A DNA stretch of 48,776 nt from Rhodococcus rhodnii (GTDB lineage: Bacteria; Actinomycetota; Actinomycetes; Mycobacteriales; Pseudonocardiaceae), in the NCBI GenBank assembly GCA_000720375.1, contig JOAA01000049.1, positions 1-48,776 on the forward strand, given 5' to 3'. The position numbers and the translations under genes are program-made. This document shows, piece by piece, positions 43,001 through 48,776 of this stretch (its first letter is position 1; every line of letters starts with the position of its first letter). The notes under the pieces were generated by a model. That model did not search any database. It was not told where the DNA came from and was given only the letters and a program-made list of their open reading frames with translations.

Positions 43001-44041
43001 CTAGTTGTACTGACCTGAGAGGTTAGGAACGCGGCTGGCGGGTGGTTTGCCTGCGAGTGCGGTGTGGCCGCGGTGGTGATTGTAGGTGTGCAGCCATCGC
43101 GGTAGCGCTGCTCGTCGTTCGGTTTCTGTCTGGTAGGGGCGGGCGTAGGCCCATTCGTCGAGCAGGGTGCGGTTGAAGCGTTCGACTTTGCCGTTGGTCT
43201 GGGGACGGCGTGGGCGCGTGCGTTTGTGGGTGATACCTGCAGCGGCGAGGGTGTCGCGCCAGAGGTGTGAGCGGTAGCAGGATCCGTTGTCGGTGAGGAC
43301 GCGTTGAACGGTGATCCCGTTGGCGTGGAAGAACAGTTGGGCCCGTTGCCAGAATGCGGCCGCGGTCTGCTGGGTCTCGTCGGTGAGGATCTCGGTGTAG
43401 GCGAGCCTGCTGTGGTCGTCCACGGCGTTGTGCAGGTAGCTGTAGCCGAGGTTGGCCCGGCCGGCGACCTTGCGGGGGCGGGCCGGGTCGCGGTGTGCGG
43501 AGCTGTTGCGGTGGCCCACTGTGCGGCCGTGGACTTTGTGGCCGCCGCCGTCGGGGATGTTGCCCAGCTTTTTGATGTCGACGTGGATGAGATCGCCTGG
43601 TGCGGGATGTTCGTAGCGGCGGATTGGTTGGCCGGTGGCCCGGTCGACATGCCGCAGCCGGGCGAGCTGGTAGCGGGCCAGGACCCGGTGCACGGTGGAC
43701 GGGGAGAGGCCGAGCAGGTAGGCGATGCGGGCCGGTCCCCATCGGCGGTCGAGCCGGATTTTGATGATCCGGCGTTCCCGTCGCGCGGGTGTGCGGTTCG
43801 GGCTGGTATGCGGACGTGAGGACCTGTCACTCATTCCCGCGGGGTCCTGTGCGCGGTAGCGGTCGGCCCATCGTTTCGCGGTGCTCACCGATACCTGGAA
43901 ACGGTCTGCGGCCTGACGCAGAGGCCACCGGTCGTCGACGACACACTGGGCCAGGCGCAGCCTGCCCAGCTCGGTCAGTGGTGCGTTAGCGTGAGGAATG
44001 AGGGCCTCCAGGGTCGCCGGTGCAGATGTCGCAATCCACAC
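43001..44041 (-). CDS. IS481-family transposase
   Basis: A 346-residue DDE transposase, complete. The N-terminal helix-turn-helix region reads WPLRQAADRFQVSVSTAKRW and the second one WGPARIAYLLGLSPSTVHRV. The rve catalytic core has HVDIKKLG (first Asp), LTDNGSCY (second Asp) and TNGKVERFNRTLLDEW (Glu). The likely biological start is around the I-P-H-A-N segment or the ATG at 44041. Its TAG stop lies entirely within the duplicated CTAG target, so the termination codon is supplied by the insertion site. Confidence 0.93.
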   Translation of the reverse strand: MWIATSAPATLEALIPHANAPLTELGRLRLAQCVVDDRWPLRQAADRFQVSVSTAKRWADRYRAQDPAGMSDRSSRPHTSPNRTPARRERRIIKIRLDRRWGPARIAYLLGLSPSTVHRVLARYQLARLRHVDRATGQPIRRYEHPAPGDLIHVDIKKLGNIPDGGGHKVHGRTVGHRNSSAHRDPARPRKVAGRANLGYSYLHNAVDDHSRLAYTEILTDETQQTAAAFWQRAQLFFHANGITVQRVLTDNGSCYRSHLWRDTLAAAGITHKRTRPRRPQTNGKVERFNRTLLDEWAYARPYQTETERRAALPRWLHTYNHHRGHTALAGKPPASRVPNLSGQYN

Positions 44042-44126
44042 CGAACCCGGAGGCCCTCGTCCATTCCAAGATCATCCGGTCAAGTGTCGCCAAAGCGTTC
44101 GCAACGTCTCAGATCAGTACAACTAG
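43001..44126 (-). mobile_element. IS481-family insertion sequence in a CTAG target
   Basis: The element spans 43005-44122 (1118 bases) between two CTAG copies (43001-43004 and 44123-44126), the typical IS481 target. Its ends are inverted repeats: TTGTACTGACCTGAGAGG from 43005 and TTGTACTGATCTGAGACG from 44122 inward, with matches continuing to about 28 bases. It carries one complete transposase gene and looks recent. Confidence 0.88.
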
Positions 44127-44719
44127 TCGAGTTCGACCTTGTCGGCCTTGTCCCGCCAGTGTCCCCCTCCGGGATAGTCGTCGCGCGAACCAAGATCAGG
44201 GTCCCCGTGCCCGGCGGGAACCTTCAGAACAGGGTCACGCATGAACGTCCGGAAGTCGACCAGCCTTCCCTCTTTGTCTCGCTTGTTCGCGACACCGTTG
44301 GCCCGGTCGCGAAGGCCGTAGTCCGCGAGTTCCTTGTTTCCCGGCGCCCGCCAGCCATGCAGGTAACCGACCCAACCCATGTTGTCCCAGATACAGAAGT
44401 ATCCGTCCTTGCAGTCGGAAAGGTCGAGCGTGCCGGGTTGCGAATCCAGCCCGGAGACCTTTTCGGCCGCACGATATTCCGCCACATCGTCGTAGCAGCG
44501 GACACTGGCGTCGTCCTGTTCCATGCAGACCGTGGCACCTGCCCAGCCCTGCGAGAGGTCGATGATCCTTCCGTTGTAGTCAGCGAGGATCCCACCTGTT
44601 CGCGGATTCACTCCCCCGCTGGCACGCCCCGCTGTGTCCGCGTCGGCCGCGGCAGCCGTTCCTGTGAAGATCACGGCGGCCGTTCCGAGCGCCGCCATCA
44701 AGCGGCGTGTTGTATCCAT
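44123..44719 (-). CDS. Secreted peptidase-inhibitor-I36-like protein
   Basis: A 198-residue exported protein. The signal peptide starts at the ATG at 44719 (DTTRRLMAALGTAAVIFTGT) after a GGGGAG site. The mature part contains CKDGYFCIWDNMGWVGYL, the cysteine-aromatic motif of the small I36/beta-gamma-crystallin-like secreted proteins of actinomycetes, and an upstream Cys pair in VCMEQDDASVRCYD. The C-terminal 60 residues are charged (DPDLGSRDDYPGGGHWRDK) and not part of the family. The IS481 element sits exactly at its stop codon, which still reads TAG, so the protein is unchanged. Confidence 0.72.
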   Translation of the reverse strand: MDTTRRLMAALGTAAVIFTGTAAAADADTAGRASGGVNPRTGGILADYNGRIIDLSQGWAGATVCMEQDDASVRCYDDVAEYRAAEKVSGLDSQPGTLDLSDCKDGYFCIWDNMGWVGYLHGWRAPGNKELADYGLRDRANGVANKRDKEGRLVDFRTFMRDPVLKVPAGHGDPDLGSRDDYPGGGHWRDKADKVELD

Positions 44720-45052
44720 TCTTGTCTCCCCTTTCCCTTGCCACGTGAGAAATCGTGCACGCAATCGACATTCAGGCCTGCCCCCAGGCCAATTGGCACG
44801 GATCGTGACGCATCGCCTTTTGCCGAGTCGCTGTCCACCCAGAGCGATGCCCTTTCAGAATGCCGCAGCACCAGCCCGGAATCCTTGACAGGGGGTGCAC
44901 AGTTCCTTGGCAATCCGTCTACAGACCCAGCGCACGATTTGAGGGTTGCGACGGCGGCTTCCTCTGATCGTTTGCGGGCGCCAGCGGGCACATCGAACTG
45001 GCAGCGCACCGCCGCGCATTACTAACCTGGTGGAAAGAGCTCATGTGCATCC
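44720..45052. other. Non-coding gap between I36-like and AraC genes
   Basis: About 330 bases holding the divergent promoters of both neighbours. I see no gene, and no clear operator or promoter consensus. Confidence 0.45.
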
Positions 45053-46054
45053 TTGAACGGGGACAAGGTGTTCGAGGTCGAGTTCAACAGCGAGAACCTG
45101 CCCGCGCCCGATCGATTCGACTTCGCGCGTGAGGCGATGTCCCGCCTGCCAGCCCCCTACGACGCCAGCACCGACCACACCGCCGGATTCCGGCTGCACC
45201 AGCGTGATGTGTACCTGGACCTGCTGCGGGTGTGGAACATGGCCATGCAACCGATGACGCTGTACCGCTCCGCACGACTGATCCGGCAGTCCGATCCCGA
45301 GACCTACAACATCGTCCTGGTCCAGCGCGGCACGATCGGCCGCACCTGGAGCAGGCACGAGGCCACGTTCGGCCCGCACGACATGCTCGTCAACGACTCC
45401 TCACAGTCCTACGAACTGCGAGCACACAGCACACATGGACTGATCACGTGCACGGGCGTGGAGATACCGAAGAAGCTGCTGTCGTTGCCCCGCAACAGGA
45501 CAGACCAACTGGTCGGACAGCAGTTGAACGGCCAGGAAGGGATCGCCGCCCTGCTGGGCGGATTCCTCACCCAGCTCACCACGGACACCGGCTCGTACCT
45601 GCCCTCGGACGGCCCGCGCCTGAGCATCGTCCTGGTCGATCTGGTCTCAGCGCTGTTCGCACACGCACTGGAGACCGACGACACTCTGGCACCGGACACC
45701 CGCCGGCGCACCCTGACCCTGCGCATCCGCGCCTTCATCGAACAACACCTGCACGACCCGCACCTGACCCCAGGCACTGTGGCCGCCGCACACCACATCT
45801 CCACCAGTTACCTGCACCGGCTCTTCCAACGCGACGGCACCACAGTCGCTGCCTGGATCCGTAACCAGCGCCTGAAACGCGCCCGACGAGACCTAGCCGA
45901 CCCCGCACTGACCGCGGTCCCCATCGGGGATATCGCCGCCCAGTGGGGATTTACCCATCCCGCCGCATTCAGCCGTGCGTTCCGGACCGCCTATGGCATC
46001 GCACCCAAGGACTATCGGCACCAGGCACTCAATACACCCCGACCACAGTCCTGA
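45053..46054 (+). CDS. AraC-family transcriptional regulator (AraC_binding_2 type)
   Basis: A 333-residue regulator. The N-terminal domain reads TAGFRLHQRDVYLDLLRVWN and then PETYNIVLVQRG, as in the AraC_binding_2/FeaR-like group. The C-terminal domain carries two helix-turn-helix units, LTPGTVAAAHHISTSYLHRL and PIGDIAAQWGFTHPAAFSRA. The start is uncertain: TTG at 45053, or the in-frame GTG at 45068 with GGGG just upstream. It converges with the Endo H gene and diverges from the I36-like gene, either of which it may control. Confidence 0.9.
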   Translation: MNGDKVFEVEFNSENLPAPDRFDFAREAMSRLPAPYDASTDHTAGFRLHQRDVYLDLLRVWNMAMQPMTLYRSARLIRQSDPETYNIVLVQRGTIGRTWSRHEATFGPHDMLVNDSSQSYELRAHSTHGLITCTGVEIPKKLLSLPRNRTDQLVGQQLNGQEGIAALLGGFLTQLTTDTGSYLPSDGPRLSIVLVDLVSALFAHALETDDTLAPDTRRRTLTLRIRAFIEQHLHDPHLTPGTVAAAHHISTSYLHRLFQRDGTTVAAWIRNQRLKRARRDLADPALTAVPIGDIAAQWGFTHPAAFSRAFRTAYGIAPKDYRHQALNTPRPQS

Positions 46055-46103
46055 GGTGGGTGATCTCGTGTCAGCCAAGCGGAACTCCTCACCACCGGAG
46101 AAC

Positions 46104-47000
46104 CTACCCGGTGTAGCGAGCGTCAGTACCGTAAAGCTCCCTGGTGAAGGCAGAGATGTACGTGTGCGCGTCGGATGCACCGAGGTTGTAGGTGAGGTAC
46201 ACGCCGTAGCCCTCACTCACCGTTCGCCTGGCGAGACTGGCGGCGGTGCTGCTGGGCGTCGCGCCGATATGGACGGCTGCTGGGGAGAGCCTGGCCTTGG
46301 GGAGGGCGACGTTCGGCACGCCCCACGTGCCGTAATAGGGGTTCCAGGCGTAGTCGAACTTCGGCCCGATGTTGACGCCCCCGTACGACAACCGTGACGC
46401 CGACGGGCCGATGTTGTACAGCGTGATGAGTTTGTTCGGCATCGCCGCACGCAACGCGGAGACAAGGTAGACGAAGGAACTCGCATTTGGCTGACCGGTG
46501 CCGTTCCTGCCGTATTCCGCGTACTCGTCGTCGAAGTCGATACCGTCCAAACCGTACTTGGCCACAGTGTCGGACAACTGCTTCGCGAAGGCCTCGGCGG
46601 CTTGCGCGGACGGGAAGTTGGCAAACCCAGCGCCCTGATGGTTCCCCAGAACCGACAGCGTAACCTTGATCCCCTTCGCCTGCAGCGGGCGAACCTGCGT
46701 GGCCACGTTGTCCAGCACGCGCTGCACATTCGGGTTGAAGTACAGGTACGCCGACTTCGTCGCGACGTCATAGTTGATGTTGGCGGCGAAGATGACACCG
46801 ATGTCGAACACGTTGCCGCTGCCGTTGGCCAACGTGTACTTGCCCACGTTCAGCATGCTGTTGTTGTTCACCTCGACGTACGCGACGGAGATCGGCCCCG
46901 TCTTCGGGAGCGCGCTCGCCGTGCCTGCCGCGGCCGAGGTTCCGCCGGTCATCAGTGCGACCGCCGCTACGAGCGCACCGATCTGACGAATTCTGGACAC
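46104..47000 (-). CDS. Secreted endo-beta-N-acetylglucosaminidase H-type enzyme (GH18)
   Basis: A 298-residue exported enzyme that matches Streptomyces Endo H along its length. It should cut the chitobiose core of high-mannose and hybrid N-glycans, leaving one GlcNAc on the protein. Residues 1-31 are the signal peptide. The TIM barrel starts with VAYVEVNNNSMLNVGKYTLA and has VIFAANINYD, SVLGNHQGAG, the catalytic DGIDFDDE motif (the final Glu is the acid), LYNIGPSASRLSYGG and WNPYYGTW. All active-site motifs are present. The start is the GTG at 47000. It would cooperate well with a GH92 mannosidase, although that enzyme lacks a signal peptide here. Confidence 0.95.
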   Translation of the reverse strand: MSRIRQIGALVAAVALMTGGTSAAAGTASALPKTGPISVAYVEVNNNSMLNVGKYTLANGSGNVFDIGVIFAANINYDVATKSAYLYFNPNVQRVLDNVATQVRPLQAKGIKVTLSVLGNHQGAGFANFPSAQAAEAFAKQLSDTVAKYGLDGIDFDDEYAEYGRNGTGQPNASSFVYLVSALRAAMPNKLITLYNIGPSASRLSYGGVNIGPKFDYAWNPYYGTWGVPNVALPKARLSPAAVHIGATPSSTAASLARRTVSEGYGVYLTYNLGASDAHTYISAFTRELYGTDARYTG

Positions 47001-47363
47001 CGTTGATCAACTCCCGTCGACTGGGGTTGGCATCGTCATCCCGATCAGCGAACCAGCACCAAAGTCCGGTCGTCTATGCGCCGCGACCGGTCTGTCCGTT
47101 AAGTTGTCTTCTCCTCCCGGCCGACAACCGCTGTTCGTGATGTCCGATGTGGACTGTTAATTCGTCCTCGACGAGACTTTCCCCCGGCGCGCAGGTTTGC
47201 CTTGTCCCGCAACGCGGTGATCACCGTCGTGCCGACCGCGGGCGGGGCGCGGCATCGGCGAGGTCGAGGCCGGCGGGGGCGGCGGCCACGAACTGATCTC
47301 TGCCTTCGCCGCCGGGCTGCCCGGTGCCTTCGACCTCGGCGCCAGGCGGCACGAAGCCGAGCG

Positions 47364-47596
47364 AAAGGTCGCCCGAACTGGTGCGGCGCGCGAAGGCGAC
47401 CGGGCGGTTGCGTGCCGACTTCCGGGTCGAGGACCTGGTGCTCGTGCTCAAGGCGACCAGCGGGGTCGCGACGAGCACGGCCGAGGCGACGGCCGGACCG
47501 CAGCGGCTCGTCGCGTACCTGCTTCAGTCCTTCGAAGCCGGCTCGGACCGACCGTTGCCGCCGCCCGCGCGGTTCGCCGGACATCCAGGCCCTTGA
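47364..47596 (+). pseudogene. C-terminal remnant of a TetR-family regulator
   Basis: The frame reads ELVRRAKATGRLRADFRVED, then LVLVLKATSGVATST and RLVAYLLQSFEA, which is the ligand-domain tail of the TetR_C_11-like group, and stops at 47596. No DNA-binding domain is present upstream in any frame. The 360 bases between the Endo H start and this fragment show no other gene. Confidence 0.6.
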
Positions 47597-47702
47597 CCAT
47601 CGCCAGCCCTGCCTGAGCAGCGGATAGCAGACGCCTCCAAGCTTTCTCCACGACGCACCTCGCATTGTGGTCCCGCACGAGAACCACACCTGGGAGGAAA
47701 AC

Positions 47703-48053
47703 ATGATCAGGAAGCTGATGAAGGCCATGGTGACCGCCAGCGCCGCGGCCGCACTGCTGACGACGCCGGCCACCGCGGATGCCGCACCGCTGGATGGGTT
47801 CCAGGATGCGTACCTCTATGTCGGCGGCGGCGAGGCGTACGTCTGGAAGACCTGGCACAGCAAGAACAGCAAGGGTGAGTTCGACGGTGAGTGGCTCGCC
47901 GACCCCGGACCCGGCATCCACGTCCGGATCTACCATGAGGGCTTCGAGGTGTTTCGCACCCCGGACGGCACGGCGTGGTTCGACGTCTACCAGGACGTGA
48001 AGAAGTTCTCCATGAAGGCATGCAACGCCACCAGATGCTCCAAGGAGTTCTGA
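47703..48053 (+). CDS. Small secreted protein of unknown function
   Basis: A 116-residue exported protein. The ATG at 47703 follows a GGGAGG site, and the signal peptide (KLMKAMVTASAAAALLTTPA) ends near ADAAP. The mature 85 residues are rich in aromatic residues (YLYVGGGEAYVWKTWHSKN, WFDVYQDVKKFS) and end with two Cys in ACNATRCSKEF. I do not recognise the family. The composition suggests a beta-rich extracellular domain. Confidence 0.72.
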   Translation: MIRKLMKAMVTASAAAALLTTPATADAAPLDGFQDAYLYVGGGEAYVWKTWHSKNSKGEFDGEWLADPGPGIHVRIYHEGFEVFRTPDGTAWFDVYQDVKKFSMKACNATRCSKEF

Positions 48054-48128
48054 GCCGCCTTGACGACCGGTCCCCAGCGATCTCCTTGCAGCGACACCAC
48101 GCTCTACCTGCGAATACGGGAAATCTGG

Positions 48129-48347
48129 TGACATGCCATCCACGGTCTCTGCGGTGGCCCCGGGCGTCATCGCTCCCTTGTTGGCGTAGATGCGCCCGTA
48201 GGCCAGCAGATACAGCTGCGGGTCGAACAACTGCCGATACAGCTCATTCAGCGGCAGTCCCTTGCTGCCGCGCTCACTCAGGACACCCAACACCGTTTCG
48301 GCGCTCTGCATTTCGCACACCTCCCAACTGGTGAGGTGTCCGGTCAC
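48129..48347 (-). pseudogene. Group II intron reverse transcriptase, N-terminal fragment
   Basis: On the minus strand a GTG at 48347 follows AAGGAG by five bases. The product reads MQSAETVLGVLSERGSKGLP, then YRQLFDPQLYLLAYGRIYAN and KGAMTPGATAETVDGMS. This is the conserved start of group II intron maturase/reverse transcriptases. Homology ends right after DGMS at 48129, where unrelated sequence begins, so the polymerase, maturase and endonuclease domains are lost. Confidence 0.8.
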
Positions 48348-48776
48348 CTGTTCTCCTTCGCGCTGCGGACGACTTTCCCGTCCTCCCTGGCCGGGCGTGA
48401 CTCCGGCGACCACTACGAGAACTCCGTCGCCCTAGGGCTCGCGCCCCGTAGGCGATCCCGCGTTCGTCTTCGTCATACGTATCGAGCGCGACGTAGGCGG
48501 CCCGCTCATCTCCTTGAATGTCCTCATTGGACATCGCTCCGCGTCCGGAGGGCGGGCCGGACCCGGCCGCCGGCTTCCTGACATGCTCTTGTCCCCAGTC
48601 AGCCTTTCGGTGCCGGGTCAGTCATCAGACCCAAGGACCTCCCTCCAGTCCGTCCCGGCTGCGCCGGGGATATGACGGTGAGGTCGACTCGGAGCGCCCT
48701 GTCAGCGTTGCCGCTGATGGGTTTCTCCGAGCCGCCTCCCGAACCCGGCGTGCGCCGCTAAGCGCACCGGGCTCTC
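48348..48776 (-). mobile_element. Group II intron RNA, 5' part (runs off the window)
   Basis: The sequence upstream of the broken reverse transcriptase (minus strand) starts at the window edge with GAGAGCCCGGTGCG, a short loop and CGCACGCCGGGTTCGGG. This hairpin resembles the domain I segment that precedes the intron-encoded protein in bacterial group II introns. The true 5' end of the intron is outside the window, and its 3' half is missing. Confidence 0.6.

Noticed and set aside
42604..43830. Minus-strand frame of 408 codons across the IS481 left end
   Set aside because: It is a shifted frame of the transposase joined to flanking sequence; the Pro/Thr/Ser-rich translation is an artefact.

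Overview
The window is GC-rich (roughly 70 %) with GTG and TTG starts, stop/start overlaps of the ATGA type, two PASTA-less membrane Ser/Thr kinases, an ECF41 sigma factor, an F420/FMN-type PPOX protein and many TetR regulators. This is the profile of a filamentous actinomycete; family level (for example Pseudonocardiaceae) is only a guess. The density of broken genes and insertion-sequence scraps suggests an accessory part of the chromosome.

Layout. 1-2480: tight operon (unknown protein, ATC-hydrolase-like protein, cytochrome P450, VOC protein), probably the end of a biosynthetic operon entering from the left. 2839-3936: secreted beta-propeller. 4100-6015: regulator remnant, then an SDR and a TetR diverging from a palindrome-rich operator region. 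6291-8251: secreted GH62 arabinofuranosidase with a ricin-type lectin, and a decayed lectin gene behind a perfect LacI-type operator. 9183-12137: mannitol-type PTS EIIC followed by a PAS-GGDEF-EAL protein. 12312-15938: two more reductase/TetR divergent pairs. 16285-19828: cytosolic GH92 alpha-mannosidase-type enzyme plus GT4 glycosyltransferase. 20502-23786: secreted jelly-roll lyase-like protein, a Ser/Thr kinase with a glycosidase-like ectodomain, and a small secreted protein.

24053-31152 is a patchwork: IS110 scrap, frameshifted and truncated membrane-protein gene, ECF41 sigma/hydrolase pair with mirror-image promoters, transposase scrap fused to a sigma-factor scrap, an intact SigG-like sigma factor, a PPOX protein and a frameshifted HSL-type esterase. 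31312-32919 is a second membrane kinase with a CBM6-like ectodomain. 32982-42360 holds two complete PaoABC-like molybdenum hydroxylases in divergent operons around an AraC and a TetR gene; one iron-sulfur subunit has a Tat signal and the other has none. 43001-44126 is an intact IS481 element in a CTAG target. After it come a secreted Cys-containing protein, an AraC regulator, an Endo H-type GH18 endoglycosidase, a TetR scrap, a small secreted protein, and the 5' part of a truncated group II intron that runs off the right edge.

Theme. Several products act on or sense glycans: GH62+lectin, GH92, GT4, Endo H, a lyase-like protein, a mannitol-type permease, and two kinases whose extracellular parts look like a glycosidase lacking its nucleophile and a CBM6. 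The strongest candidates for something new are the kinase with the pseudo-glycosidase ectodomain and the symmetric ECF41 control region. All function calls come from reading motifs; no database search was possible.
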